From Bacteroidia bacterium (lineage in GTDB: Bacteria; Bacteroidota; Bacteroidia; Bacteroidales; Bacteroidaceae): a DNA stretch of 56,156 bases. Shown in pieces: positions 18,947 to 27,903 of the stretch (position 1 is the first letter of the stretch; each line of letters begins with the position of its first letter). Position numbers and translations under genes: made by a program. The notes under the pieces are model-generated. The model saw only the letters and a program-made list of their open reading frames with translations, ran no database searches and was not told the DNA's origin. Location of the stretch: NCBI GenBank assembly GCA_009929715.1, contig RZZX01000007.1, positions 1-56,156 on the forward strand, read 5' to 3'.

Positions 18947-18984
18947 AAAAAGAGGGGATTCTAATTATTAGAATCCCCTCTTTT
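18947..18984 (-). terminator. terminator of rpmE2
   Basis: Inverted repeat 18947-18965 / 18967-18984 built on AGAGGGGATTCTAAT, followed on the minus strand by a T-rich stretch; it lies 22 bases after the L31 stop codon. The remaining 18723-18946 contains only the PBP1A upstream region, with no further gene seen. Confidence 0.85.
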
Positions 18985-19005
18985 CATTATTCATTGGTTA
19001 ATGAA

Positions 19006-19260
19006 TTATTTCTTGTTACGGTTACCGTAGCGGTTCATGAACTTATCAACACGTCCTGCTGTATCTACCAAAGTAGATTTACCTGTATAGAACGGGTGAG
19101 AAGTGTTAGAAATTTCAAGTTTTACCATCGGGTAAGTTTCGCCTTCGAATTCAATTGTTTCTTTAGTGTTCACAGTTGAACGAGACAAAAACACATCACC
19201 ATTCGACATATCTTTGAATGCTACCGGACGGTATGATTCTGGATGAATACCTTTTTTCAT
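19006..19260 (-). CDS. rpmE2: 50S ribosomal protein L31 type B
   Basis: 84-aa ribosomal protein beginning [20 protein letters not shown]. It lacks the paired zinc-binding cysteines of the type A form, so it is the zinc-independent type B variant, the usual one in Bacteroidetes. Contains [20 protein letters not shown] (51-70), the L31 signature. Single gene with own promoter and terminator. Confidence 0.97.
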   Translation of the reverse strand: MKKGIHPESYRPVAFKDMSNGDVFLSRSTVNTKETIEFEGETYPMVKLEISNTSHPFYTGKSTLVDTAGRVDKFMNRYGNRNKK

Positions 19261-19333
19261 TTCAGTATTTACTTTAAAAATTATTATTTGTACTATTTTG
19301 GTAAGAAATAGTGTAATGGTTACTTTTCAGGCG

Positions 19334-19341
19334 CAAAGATA
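19334..19341 (-). promoter_or_regulatory. -7 promoter element of rpmE2 (TATCTTTG)
   Basis: Minus strand TATCTTTG at 19341-19334; exact consensus. The 5' leader is about 65 bases, long enough for leader control, but I see no obvious structure. The 356-bp gap to the aldolase gene is otherwise featureless apart from the aldolase promoter. Confidence 0.6.
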
Positions 19342-19571
19342 ATTTATTCCTTTGAAAAGAAAAAACTTTCAGAAGGAAATTTTGGGATAAGTTTTAGGAG
19401 ATATGGAAAACAATTGGTGCGTTTTTATCGTTCATAGAATGAATGGGTTAAGGAAAGTGTGTGTTTATCTGGTCTTAAATGTATTCCTGTTTTTATGTTG
19501 TACAACAGAATTATTTAATTCCTTTTGATGATATTTTCCTTTTCAGATTCTTTTATTAAAAGGATTATGCT

Positions 19572-19579
19572 TATTTTTG
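19572..19579 (+). promoter_or_regulatory. -7 promoter element of the aldolase gene (TATTTTTG)
   Basis: TATTTTTG, 38 bases before the ATG at 19617; matches TAnnTTTG. Confidence 0.55.
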
Positions 19580-19616
19580 CATTGAATTTATTCACTAACA
19601 ATAAACTTTAAACAAA

Positions 19617-20621
19617 ATGATTAATTACAAAGATTTAGGCCTTGTAAACACTAGAGATATGTTCGCAAAGGCAATTAAAGGTGGATATGCTATTCCGGCT
19701 TTCAACTTTAATAACATGGAACAGTTGCAGGCTATCGTAAAGGCTGCTGTTGAAACTAAATCTCCGGTGATCCTTCAGGTTTCTAAAGGTGCCCGTCAAT
19801 ATGCTAACCAAACTTTGCTTCGTTACATGGCCGAAGGTGCTGTAGAGTATGCCAAAGAAATGGGCTGCAAGAACCCTGAAATCGTTCTTCACTTAGACCA
19901 TGGTGACTCTTTCGAAACTTGTAAATCTTGTATCGATATGGGCTTCTCTTCTGTAATGATCGACGGTTCTCACCTTCCTTATGATGAGAACGTAGCTCTT
20001 ACTAAGAAAGTGGTAGAATATGCTCACCAATTTGATGTGACTGTAGAAGGTGAACTTGGTGTATTGGCTGGCGTAGAAGATGAAGTATCTTCTGATCACC
20101 ACACATACACAGAACCTGATGAAGTAGTTGACTTCGTTACAAAAACAGGTTGCGATAGCTTAGCTATCTCTATTGGTACTTCACACGGTGCTTACAAATT
20201 TACTCCAGAGCAATGTCACTTAGATCCTGCTACTGGCCGCATGGTTCCTCCTCCATTGGCATTCGATGTATTGGATGGTGTTATGAAAGAACTTCCAGGA
20301 TTCCCTATCGTTCTTCACGGTTCATCTTCTGTTCCTGAAGAAGAGGTAGAGACTATCAACAAATATGGTGGTGCTTTGAAAGCTGCTATCGGTATTCCTG
20401 AAGAAGAGTTGCGCAAAGCTGCTAAGTCTTCTGTTTGTAAAATCAACATCGACTCTGATAGCCGTTTGGCTATGACAGCTGCTATCCGTGAAGTTTTCGC
20501 GACTAAACCAGCTGAGTTCGACCCACGTAAATACTTAGGTCCGGCTCGTGACAACATGGAGAAACTTTACATGCACAAGATCGTTAACGTACTTGGTTCA
20601 GACAATAAATTGGCTGAATAA
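19617..20621 (+). CDS. fbaA: fructose-bisphosphate aldolase, class II
   Basis: Zinc-dependent glycolytic aldolase (fructose 1,6-bisphosphate to DHAP and glyceraldehyde 3-phosphate). 334 aa with the opening AIPAFNFNNMEQLQAI, the HLDHGDS block (about 94-100) holding the catalytic Asp and zinc His, ELGVLAGVEDE (about 143-153), and the later HGSSSVPEE and NIDSDSRLAMT substrate-binding stretches. Strong codon bias points to high expression. Flanked by promoter and terminator; monocistronic. Confidence 0.96.
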   Translation: MINYKDLGLVNTRDMFAKAIKGGYAIPAFNFNNMEQLQAIVKAAVETKSPVILQVSKGARQYANQTLLRYMAEGAVEYAKEMGCKNPEIVLHLDHGDSFETCKSCIDMGFSSVMIDGSHLPYDENVALTKKVVEYAHQFDVTVEGELGVLAGVEDEVSSDHHTYTEPDEVVDFVTKTGCDSLAISIGTSHGAYKFTPEQCHLDPATGRMVPPPLAFDVLDGVMKELPGFPIVLHGSSSVPEEEVETINKYGGALKAAIGIPEEELRKAAKSSVCKINIDSDSRLAMTAAIREVFATKPAEFDPRKYLGPARDNMEKLYMHKIVNVLGSDNKLAE

Positions 20622-20649
20622 TCTTTGCGTTAATATCGCTATAAAAAGG

Positions 20650-20682
20650 AGATGTGCCATTTAGTTGGCACATCTTTTTTTT
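20650..20682 (+). terminator. intrinsic terminator of fbaA
   Basis: AGATGTGCCA (20650-20659), six-base loop, TGGCACATCT (20666-20675), then eight T. Confidence 0.92.
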
Positions 20683-20845
20683 ATGCCTTTGAATCTTTAT
20701 TTGACCGTCTTGTGAGATAGCAAACATTTAATTACGGTGCCTCTTCTGCTTGTTGTTCGAGCCCTTTCTTTCGGGTGCTAAGTCTTTTCTGACTCAGAGG
20801 GTTGAGCCGATGGGTTTATTGTCTTGCTTGAGTCGTGACGTAAAA

Positions 20846-20876
20846 AAGCCGCTTCAATAGTCCATTGAAACGGCTT
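20846..20876 (-). terminator. terminator of the amylase gene
   Basis: AAGCCG-C-TTCAAT (20846-20858) pairs with ATTGAA-A-CGGCTT (20864-20876), one mismatch; on the minus strand it is followed by TTTTTTA. It lies 70 bases after the amylase stop codon. Confidence 0.75.
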
Positions 20877-20946
20877 CTTAACCTAATTAAAATACAACTT
20901 TATAAACCTACTACTACATACTTTATTTCTTCTCTTCTTTGACGTT

Positions 20947-22800
20947 TTAAAGTTCCAAAATCAAAGATTCTCGTGGAGCGAGAGTGAGCTCTTGAGTTAA
21001 GTTCACTGTTTTTCCGCTTAGCACCTCAGTAACACTTGTTTTATCCTTTAGAATTTCTTTGTAATACTTCAAGGGTAAGTGAGTTGTTTGATCCGTTCCA
21101 TTCAGAATGACAAAAACCGTTTTACCATTATATTGGCGAGCATAAGCATAAACCCCCTGTTGGACCATGAATTGTATCATGCTCCCTTTTGCAATAACCT
21201 CGTTGCCTTTTCTCCAATGAAGAATCTTTTTAAAGAAGTCGAAACACTCATTTTGAAGCGGTGTACGCCCCTTTGCAGTAAAAGCATTAGCCTTATCACC
21301 TGCCCATCCTCCGGGGAAATCTTTACGTACATTACTATCGCCTCCATTCGCTTTTGTTCCATTCATCATCACCTCAGTCCCATAATACAATTGCGGGATA
21401 CGGCGTGTTGTAAGCAACAAGACAGCAGCTTGTCTCAGCATCGGGAAGTTGTCCGTTTCACCCAAAAAGCGATCAGTATCATGATTCTCCAAGAAAGCGA
21501 GTACCGAGGCAGGATTAGGATAGAGGAAATCATAGACAAAATTGTTATAGATACGATCCAGCCCTTTAAACCACGTTTCCGTTTGTTCATTCTTCGCTGT
21601 ATTGATCTTATCATAGAAACTAAAATCCATGACCGTTTTCAGGTTGCTGTTTCGTGGAGCTGCCAATTTAGAATCTTTCTGCCAGAAAGCAGTGTAAGCC
21701 GGTTCCGGATTCCAAGTTTCCCCCACGGTATTATAATTCGGATATTGTTCATTCAGCTCCTTCATCCAATTGCTCATGGCCTCATAGTCGGCATACGGAT
21801 AAGTATCCATTCTAATGCCATCGATATCAGCATATTCTATCCACCAGAAACTGTTTTGCACTAAATAGCGATACACATGCGCGTTACGTTGGTTGAGGTC
21901 AGGCATAGCCGTCACAAACCACCCATTATTCATTTGGTCGAAGTCATAGTTAGAGGTGTACGGATCGGCATGAGGCGTTAATTTAAAAGAGGTCTGAACA
22001 AAGTCATTTTGATAATCCACATGGTTGAACCAATCTTTCGACGGCATATCTTTAATCCATTGATGTTCGAGTCCACAGTGGTTAAAAATCATATCCATCA
22101 CCATTTTAATCCCTTTTTGGTGCGCTTTATCAATCAGCTCTTTATACGCCTCATTCGTTCCAAATCGCGGGTCAATTTTATAATAATCGGTCGTAGCATA
22201 GCCATGATACGATCCCCCCTTCATGTCATTCTCCAGTACCGGAGTAAACCAAAGCGCCGTAATACCCAAGTCTTTGAAGTAATCCAAGTGTTGTTCAATG
22301 CCCGCAAGATCGCCACCGTGGCGTGCTCCCGGATCATTGCGATCCACTTTGTTTTCGATCATTCCCTCCACTTGGTCATTCTTAGGATCACCATTGGCGA
22401 ATCTATCCGGCATTAAGAGGTAGAGTGCATCCGAAGCATCAAAACCTTTATGATCTGCACTTTTTCTTTTGCGTGCTTTCAGTTCATAATCCTGAGTAAA
22501 TTTCTTTTTTCCTTGCGTGAATGTCAGCTTCACCTTTCCCGGTTGAACCGTTTGGTCCAAATGCAGATAAACCAGTAGATAGTTGGGACTTTCTAATTTC
22601 ACTGTACTGCTTAGCGTTACCCCTGGATAGCTGACCGACACCGATGAATTTCCGATGTTTTTTCCATAAACCATGAGCTGCACTTCCGGATTATTCATGC
22701 CAGTAAACCAGCATGGAGGATCAATTTTATCTACGGCAGAGGCCGCATACATTGCGATAGAGAGTAGTAAGACATTTAAGATAACTAAGAATCGTTTCAT
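20947..22800 (-). CDS. GH13 alpha-amylase / neopullulanase-like, SusA type
   Basis: Exported starch or malto-oligosaccharide hydrolase of the cyclomaltodextrinase/neopullulanase kind. I take the ATG at 22800 (MKRFLVILNVLLLSIAMYAA, signal peptide), giving 617 aa, the length I know for SusA; the frame upstream runs through a hairpin and is not coding. An N-terminal beta-sandwich (about 25-110) precedes the barrel, then FNHCGLEHQW, DGIRMDTYPY with the nucleophile Asp, VGETWNPEP with the acid/base Glu and LENHDTDRF with the third Asp, and a C-terminal all-beta domain (about 540-617). No SusB, SusC/D or SusR lies beside it, so it is not in a complete Sus locus here. Upstream are a LacI-type operator-like site and a leader hairpin. 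Confidence 0.9.
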   Translation of the reverse strand: MKRFLVILNVLLLSIAMYAASAVDKIDPPCWFTGMNNPEVQLMVYGKNIGNSSVSVSYPGVTLSSTVKLESPNYLLVYLHLDQTVQPGKVKLTFTQGKKKFTQDYELKARKRKSADHKGFDASDALYLLMPDRFANGDPKNDQVEGMIENKVDRNDPGARHGGDLAGIEQHLDYFKDLGITALWFTPVLENDMKGGSYHGYATTDYYKIDPRFGTNEAYKELIDKAHQKGIKMVMDMIFNHCGLEHQWIKDMPSKDWFNHVDYQNDFVQTSFKLTPHADPYTSNYDFDQMNNGWFVTAMPDLNQRNAHVYRYLVQNSFWWIEYADIDGIRMDTYPYADYEAMSNWMKELNEQYPNYNTVGETWNPEPAYTAFWQKDSKLAAPRNSNLKTVMDFSFYDKINTAKNEQTETWFKGLDRIYNNFVYDFLYPNPASVLAFLENHDTDRFLGETDNFPMLRQAAVLLLTTRRIPQLYYGTEVMMNGTKANGGDSNVRKDFPGGWAGDKANAFTAKGRTPLQNECFDFFKKILHWRKGNEVIAKGSMIQFMVQQGVYAYARQYNGKTVFVILNGTDQTTHLPLKYYKEILKDKTSVTEVLSGKTVNLTQELTLAPRESLILEL

Positions 22801-22801
22801 G

Positions 22802-22835
22802 ATATTAGCATATTGATGATTATGGATGCTAATAT
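22802..22835 (-). promoter_or_regulatory. leader hairpin abutting the amylase start codon
   Basis: ATATTAGCAT (22802-22811) and ATGCTAATAT (22826-22835) are perfect 10-base inverted repeats around a 14-base loop. On the mRNA the hairpin ends one base before the ATG at 22800, where it could control ribosome access or be a DNA operator. Confidence 0.5.
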
Positions 22836-22848
22836 AGATCATTTTATT

Positions 22849-22856
22849 CAAACCTA
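22849..22856 (-). promoter_or_regulatory. -7 promoter element of the amylase gene (TAGGTTTG)
   Basis: Minus strand TAGGTTTG at 22856-22849 fits TAnnTTTG; transcription would begin a few bases before the leader hairpin. No good -33 element is seen, consistent with activator dependence. Confidence 0.4.
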
Positions 22857-22889
22857 CCTTATAAAAAGGACAAGTTGAACAGTCAAGTT

Positions 22890-22905
22890 ATGCAAACGTT
22901 TTCAT
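22890..22905. promoter_or_regulatory. LacI/GalR-type operator-like palindrome
   Basis: ATGCAAACGTTTTCAT reads ATGnAAACGTTTnCAT on both strands (14 of 16 positions symmetric) with the central AACGTT typical of LacI/GalR-family operators. It lies about 35 bases upstream of the amylase -7 element. Regulator not in the window. Confidence 0.45.
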
Positions 22906-23026
22906 TGGCTCTTTTGGGATCCTTCACTGAAAAAGCGTTCTTTAGTCAATTCTTTGAGCCATTGTTGTGCCGATGCATAGTCATTGTTTTAGTTTTGCAA
23001 CTATTAACCTTAGTTTAGTGAAAAAA

Positions 23027-23060
23027 AAGAGCGACTGTCTATTGATAGACAGTCGCTCTT
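23027..23060 (-). terminator. terminator of the mmd operon
   Basis: 16-bp perfect stem (23027-23042 with 23045-23060), followed on the minus strand by a run of T (complement of the A-run 23021-23028); 20 bases after the mmdB stop codon. Confidence 0.92.
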
Positions 23061-23080
23061 AAAGATGATATAACAGGTTC

Positions 23081-24241
23081 TTACATTAAGAATCCAAGTA
23101 AAACACCGGCTGCTACAGCAGAACCGATTACTCCTGCTACGTTAGGTCCCATTGCATGCATCAACAAGTAGTTGGTTGGATCATATTCCAAACCGATAAC
23201 TTGCGAGATACGTGCTGAGTCAGGTACAGCAGAAACACCGGCATTACCGATAAGTGGATTAATCTTGTTGTCTTTCTTCAAGAATAAGTTGAAGATTTTA
23301 ACAAACAAGACACCCGAAGTTGTTGCGATCACGAATGAAAGTGCACCGAGGATAAAGATCAACACAGAATCCCAAGTTAAGAACTGAGAAGCTTGAGTTG
23401 ATGCACCTACGGTGATACCCAATAAGATGGTGATGGTATCGATCAACGGACCGCTAGCAGTATTAGCCAAACGACGTGTCACGCCACTCTCTTTCAATAA
23501 GTTACCGAAGAACAACATACCTAGCAACGGCAAGCCCGAAGGAACCAAGAAGGTAGTCAGCAACAACCCGATGATTGGGAAAATTACTTTTTCAGTATGC
23601 GATACAGCTCTAGGCGGTTTCATGCGGATCACACGCTCGTGCTTTGTAGTCAGTAAGCGCATGATAGGCGGTTGGATAACCGGCACTAAAGCCATGTAAG
23701 AATAAGCCGATACTGCAATTGCACCCATTAAGTTAGGGGCAAGCTTCGATGAAAGGAAGATAGCCGTAGGACCATCAGCACCACCGATGATACCAATAGC
23801 ACCCGCTTGGTTAGGTTCGAAACCTAATGCCAATGCAATCATGTAAGCACCGAAGATACCAAACTGAGCCGCAGCCCCAACTAGAATTAACTTTGGGTTT
23901 GAAATCAGCGCAGAGAAGTCCGTCATGGCACCGATGCCTAAGAAAATAAGCGGCGGATACCAACCGGAAGTCACTCCTTGATACAGAATGTTTAGTACAG
24001 AGCCTTCTTCATAAATACCGACTTTCAATCCGGCTTCCAAGTTAAATGGAATATTACCGATTAGAATACCGAAACCGATAGGGATAAGTAGCATTGGTTC
24101 GAACTCTTTAGCTATCGCTAGATAAATAAAGATAAGTCCAATGGCTAACATCACAAGATGTCCCGGTGTGGCATTGGCAAAACCGGTATATCCCCAAAAG
24201 TCTACAAGGTTATTCCCTAAGAATGATAAGAAATCTCCCAT
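23081..24241 (-). CDS. mmdB: sodium-pumping methylmalonyl-CoA decarboxylase, beta (membrane) subunit
   Basis: The integral-membrane subunit that couples decarboxylation of carboxybiotin to sodium export. 386 aa, about eleven hydrophobic segments, with IGGADGPTAIFLSSKLAP (about 153-170), the conserved Asp-containing sodium/proton site of OadB/GcdB/MmdB proteins. The C-terminus has MHAMGPNVAGVIGSAVAAG, also diagnostic. Separated by 2 bases from mmdC. The substrate (methylmalonyl-CoA rather than oxaloacetate or glutaconyl-CoA) is inferred from the carboxyltransferase and the epimerase in the same operon. Confidence 0.95.
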   Translation of the reverse strand: MGDFLSFLGNNLVDFWGYTGFANATPGHLVMLAIGLIFIYLAIAKEFEPMLLIPIGFGILIGNIPFNLEAGLKVGIYEEGSVLNILYQGVTSGWYPPLIFLGIGAMTDFSALISNPKLILVGAAAQFGIFGAYMIALALGFEPNQAGAIGIIGGADGPTAIFLSSKLAPNLMGAIAVSAYSYMALVPVIQPPIMRLLTTKHERVIRMKPPRAVSHTEKVIFPIIGLLLTTFLVPSGLPLLGMLFFGNLLKESGVTRRLANTASGPLIDTITILLGITVGASTQASQFLTWDSVLIFILGALSFVIATTSGVLFVKIFNLFLKKDNKINPLIGNAGVSAVPDSARISQVIGLEYDPTNYLLMHAMGPNVAGVIGSAVAAGVLLGFLM

Positions 24242-24243
24242 GA

Positions 24244-24684
24244 TTATTCAATAATTACGAGGTCTGTACCTTCCAATACAGAATCTCCTTTGTTTACTTT
24301 AATTTCAATAATTTTACCGTCCTTGTTTGCATTGATGTTATTCTCCATCTTCATAGCTTCAAGGATGATAATGGTTTGTCCTTTCTTAACCACATCGCCT
24401 ACATTTGCTTTGATATCAAGGATAACACCTGGAAGTGGAGATTTAACGCCATCTTTTCTAGGTGCTGCAGCTTGAGGTTGTGCAGTTACAACGGGTGCAC
24501 CAGTGACTGTTTTGGGAGCTGCTGCCGGGCGAGTAATAGGTTTAGCTGCCGGAGCTTTTACCGGAGTCTCCATTTCTACTTTGTACGGCGTTCCGTTCAC
24601 TTCGATATTGGCAATATTATCTTCTACATCGTTGATTACAACGCTGTAAACACTGCCATTGATTTTATATTTATATTCTTTCAT
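24244..24684 (-). CDS. mmdC: biotin carrier subunit of the decarboxylase
   Basis: Carries the CO2 as carboxybiotin between the carboxyltransferase and the membrane subunit. 146 aa: an N-terminal beta-rich segment (1-45), an Ala/Pro/Thr-rich flexible linker (about 43-75), and a biotinyl domain with the attachment motif EAMKMENN, biotin on Lys112. Sits between the OadG-like gene and mmdB in one operon. Confidence 0.95.
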   Translation of the reverse strand: MKEYKYKINGSVYSVVINDVEDNIANIEVNGTPYKVEMETPVKAPAAKPITRPAAAPKTVTGAPVVTAQPQAAAPRKDGVKSPLPGVILDIKANVGDVVKKGQTIIILEAMKMENNINANKDGKIIEIKVNKGDSVLEGTDLVIIE

Positions 24685-24707
24685 TGTACGTAAATTTGAA
24701 TAAGAGT

Positions 24708-25622
24708 TTAACTTCTTGGGTTTTGGCGTAAAGTGTAAATCTTAGAGCTCCATGGAGAATAAGTACGTTTTACTCTGTTGATGGTCAAGATCATATCTTC
24801 CAGATCGTGTGCGTCATTCAAGTACTCATGCATAGCCATAGAGATCGCAGCGATTTCATCGGCAGAGTTAGTACCTAGATTTTGCTTATCAGCCTCTTCA
24901 GAATCTGTGATACCAGCCGCTTTCATTGCATTACGTTTGCTTAATGATACAGCCATGTTTCCTACAAATTTGAATGAAAGATAAAGCAAGATCAGTCCGC
25001 AGAATACTACAGACATGGCAGTGATAGCCATACCGATACCGATGCTGTCATTTTCCCGGAAATTCTCAATCTTAGGATTCTTGTCGATAGTCATGTTGTT
25101 GGAACTTGGTGTCACATAACTGTGATCGCCAAAACCCTTTACAGCCCATTTAGAGCTACCATCTTCTTCGCGTGCATAAGAATGATCTGCAATTTGTCCA
25201 GCAGGAATAGTCACTTCATCGATCAATGTTCTACCATCTGAATCATACAAAGCGATGTAATTACTTTCCGAAGGATTTAGAGTGAAGTTTATATGAAAAG
25301 TACCTCTTGATGGTATGCCATCTGCCCAGAAAAGAGCGTGTTGACGCGGTTTAATTTGAGTCAATACATCTCCTTTGGGGATGGAGTATTTTTTCGGATT
25401 ACTCTTATCGTTTGTTAGAAAACAACCTTTTAAGTCGACTGTTGCATACGAGGTGTTGAATATTTCGATCCAAGCACTGTGTACGCCATAGTTGTCCTGA
25501 TAGTTTTGTTCATTGACAACCAACACTTCGTTCAACTTTAGGCTGGTAGTGCTTTGCGCTTTAACACCAAAGCACACAACTGCTAACAACGCGATAAGTA
25601 TTCCGATTCTTTTTTTGTTCAT
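24708..25622 (-). CDS. OadG-like decarboxylase small subunit fused to an N-terminal lamin-tail domain
   Basis: A 304-aa protein in the slot of the decarboxylase gamma/delta subunit. Order of parts: signal peptide (MNKKRIGILIALLAVVCFGV, cleavage after KAQ), an Ig-like lamin-tail domain (about 27-165: LNEVLVVNEQNYQDNYG, AWIEIFNTS, VDLKGCFLTND, SNYIALYDSDG), one membrane span (about 197-220, MAITAMSVVFCGLILLYLSF) and a ~80-residue cytoplasmic tail as in OadG proteins. Classic OadG is under 100 aa and lacks the exported domain. The lamin-tail part would lie in the periplasm. Operon position makes the subunit role likely; the role of the extra domain is unknown. Confidence 0.8.
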   Translation of the reverse strand: MNKKRIGILIALLAVVCFGVKAQSTTSLKLNEVLVVNEQNYQDNYGVHSAWIEIFNTSYATVDLKGCFLTNDKSNPKKYSIPKGDVLTQIKPRQHALFWADGIPSRGTFHINFTLNPSESNYIALYDSDGRTLIDEVTIPAGQIADHSYAREEDGSSKWAVKGFGDHSYVTPSSNNMTIDKNPKIENFRENDSIGIGMAITAMSVVFCGLILLYLSFKFVGNMAVSLSKRNAMKAAGITDSEEADKQNLGTNSADEIAAISMAMHEYLNDAHDLEDMILTINRVKRTYSPWSSKIYTLRQNPRS

Positions 25623-25642
25623 AACAATCAGTTTTTAATTTG

Positions 25643-27196
25643 TTACAATGGAATATTACCGTGCTTTTTAGCCGGGTTCGTTAACTTCTTAGTTTGTAAT
25701 TGTTGCAAAGCACGGATCACGCGGAAACGTGTATTTCTTGGTTCAATAACATCATCGATATAGCCGTATTTTGCAGCATTATAAGGATTAGCAAACAACT
25801 TCGTGTATTCAGCTTCTTTATCAGCCAAATATTGAGCCGGGTTTTCTTGCGTTTTAGCCTCTCTAGCATAAAGAACTTCTACTGCACCTGCACCACCCAT
25901 AACTGCAATTTCGGCAGTTGGCCATGCGTAGTTCATATCACCGCGAAGCTGTTTACAGCTCATTACGATATGCGAACCACCGTATGATTTACGGAGTGTA
26001 ACAGTTATTTTAGGAACCGTAGCCTCACCGTATGCATAAAGTAATTTAGCACCATGAAGAATCACGCCATTGTATTCTTGGCCTGTACCTGGAAGGAATC
26101 CTGGAACATCCACTAACGTTACCAAAGGAATGTTGAACGCATCGCAGAAACGCACGAAGCGCGCACCCTTGCGTGAAGCGTTGCTATCTAGCACACCAGC
26201 CAAATATTTAGGTTGGTTAGCGACGATACCTACCGACTGTCCGTTCAGACGAGCGAAACCGACGATAATATTCTTTGCATAATCTTTTTGTACTTCAAGG
26301 AATTCACCGTTGTCGATAACAGCACCGATCACTTCATACATATCGTATGGTTTGTTAGGGCTATCCGGAACGATTTCATTCAATAAATCATCCATGCGGT
26401 CGATTGGATCTGAGCAAGGGTGAATAGGAGCCTCTTCTAAGTTGTTTTGAGGAATGAAACCCAGTAATTGACGAATTGTTGCGATACCTTCTTCTTCAGT
26501 TTGTGCTGTGAAGTGAGTCACTCCCGATTTAGATGCGTGCACACTTGCACCGCCAAGATCTTCTTGAGACACATCCTCTCCAGTTACCGTCTTAACAACT
26601 TTCGGACCAGTCAAGAACATGTACGATGTTCCTTCAGTCATTAAAGTAAAGTCTGTCAACGCAGGTGAGTACACAGCCCCACCGGCACATGGACCGAAGA
26701 TTCCAGAGATTTGAGGAATAACACCCGAAGCCATGATGTTACGTTGGAAAATCTCAGCGTAACCTGCCAAAGCGTTGATACCCTCTTGGATACGCGCGCC
26801 ACCCGAGTCATTGATACCGATAACGGGAGCCCCCATTTTCATACCCATATCCATCACTTTACAGATTTTCTGAGCCATTGTTTCCGACAATGAACCACCG
26901 AATACGGTGAAATCTTGTGCAAAAACATAAACCAAACGGCCTTCGATTGTTCCGTAACCTGTTACGACGCCATCACCCAAGAAGTGTTTCTTTTCTTGAC
27001 CAAAGTTTGTACATCTGTGTTCTACAAATGTATCTAGTTCTTCGAAACTACCTTCGTCGAGCAATTGAGCTATACGTTCACGGGCAGTATACTTACCTCT
27101 TTCGTGTTGTTTTTCAATAGCCTTTTCGCCACCACCTAAACGAGCTTTAGCGCGAAGCTCGATAAGCTCTTTTACTTTTTCAAGTTGGTTACTCAT
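25643..27196 (-). CDS. mmdA: methylmalonyl-CoA decarboxylase alpha (carboxyltransferase) subunit
   Basis: Biotin-dependent carboxyltransferase, 517 aa, of the crotonase-like acyl-CoA carboxylase beta family. Glycine-rich CoA/biotin stretches are visible: [20 protein letters not shown] (about 124-143), [16 protein letters not shown] (about 167-182), [15 protein letters not shown] and the [13 protein letters not shown] block. It removes the carboxyl group of (S)-methylmalonyl-CoA to give propionyl-CoA, handing CO2 to MmdC. The same fold works as propionyl-CoA carboxylase; the sodium-pump subunits beside it favour the decarboxylase. Second gene of the operon after the epimerase (120-base gap). 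Confidence 0.94.
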   Translation of the reverse strand: MSNQLEKVKELIELRAKARLGGGEKAIEKQHERGKYTARERIAQLLDEGSFEELDTFVEHRCTNFGQEKKHFLGDGVVTGYGTIEGRLVYVFAQDFTVFGGSLSETMAQKICKVMDMGMKMGAPVIGINDSGGARIQEGINALAGYAEIFQRNIMASGVIPQISGIFGPCAGGAVYSPALTDFTLMTEGTSYMFLTGPKVVKTVTGEDVSQEDLGGASVHASKSGVTHFTAQTEEEGIATIRQLLGFIPQNNLEEAPIHPCSDPIDRMDDLLNEIVPDSPNKPYDMYEVIGAVIDNGEFLEVQKDYAKNIIVGFARLNGQSVGIVANQPKYLAGVLDSNASRKGARFVRFCDAFNIPLVTLVDVPGFLPGTGQEYNGVILHGAKLLYAYGEATVPKITVTLRKSYGGSHIVMSCKQLRGDMNYAWPTAEIAVMGGAGAVEVLYAREAKTQENPAQYLADKEAEYTKLFANPYNAAKYGYIDDVIEPRNTRFRVIRALQQLQTKKLTNPAKKHGNIPL

Positions 27197-27315
27197 GAGA
27201 TTTATTTGTTTTAATTATTTATGATAAATGTCTGTTCGATAGTAAATATGCGATAGACTAAAGTACTCTAAGTGTTACGATGTCTATTATAAATACCTCG
27301 AATGGGCATCGTTTA

Positions 27316-27720
27316 TTAGTGTTCGCAAAGTTCAGTTAATACGCCCATTGTTGATTTGGGGTGTAAGAAGGCAATGCTTAATCCTTCAGCACCTTTGCGT
27401 GGAGCCTTGTCGATTAAACGGATCTCTTTTCCCTCTGCTTCAGTCAAAGCATTGGCTACGCCATCTTCTACGGCAAAAGCAACGTGATGTACGCCTGCTC
27501 CTTTGTTTTCGATGAATTTAGCGATAGTGCTTTCTGGGCAAGTCGGCTCTAATAATTCAATTTTAGTATCCCCTACCTTTAAAAAAGCAGTCCGAACTTT
27601 CTGATCTTCTACTGTTTCAATATTGTAACATGTTAGACCTAATACATTTTCATAGTAAGGAAGTGCTTCTTCGATACTTTTTACAGCAATACCTAGATGC
27701 TCAATGTGTGAAATTTTCAT
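27316..27720 (-). CDS. mce: methylmalonyl-CoA epimerase
   Basis: Interconverts the R and S forms of methylmalonyl-CoA, linking methylmalonyl-CoA mutase to the decarboxylase. 134 aa vicinal-oxygen-chelate fold: metal ligands His8 region (KISHIEHLGIAV), Gln/His in GAGVHHVAFAV and Glu near the C-terminus (MGVLTEL). First gene of the mce-mmdA-oadG-mmdC-mmdB group, i.e. the last steps of succinate to propionate. Confidence 0.95.
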   Translation of the reverse strand: MKISHIEHLGIAVKSIEEALPYYENVLGLTCYNIETVEDQKVRTAFLKVGDTKIELLEPTCPESTIAKFIENKGAGVHHVAFAVEDGVANALTEAEGKEIRLIDKAPRKGAEGLSIAFLHPKSTMGVLTELCEH

Positions 27721-27774
27721 AATGCTATTGTTTAATATAGTTTTTAATTTATTTGATAGAATGTAAAACTAGCG

Positions 27775-27782
27775 CAAAGAAA
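27775..27782 (-). promoter_or_regulatory. probable -7 element of the mce-mmd operon (TTTCTTTG)
   Basis: Minus strand TTTCTTTG at 27782-27775 differs from TAnnTTTG at one position and lies about 55 bases before the mce ATG. Best candidate in the 183-bp gap. Confidence 0.35.
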
Positions 27783-27903
27783 ATCAATTCTTCACTAATA
27801 AAGAAATAATTAAGCAATAAATTCTTTTGTAATATCTGATAAAAGTAAAGGAGCAGTCCTTATTCCGAGTGATAAAGCGTCCTTTTTCATCGGAAAAGCG
27901 GGG

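Noticed and set aside
20947..22800. Polysaccharide utilisation locus
   Set aside because: No SusC/SusD pair or regulator adjoins the amylase or the pullulanase, so neither is in a complete locus in this window.
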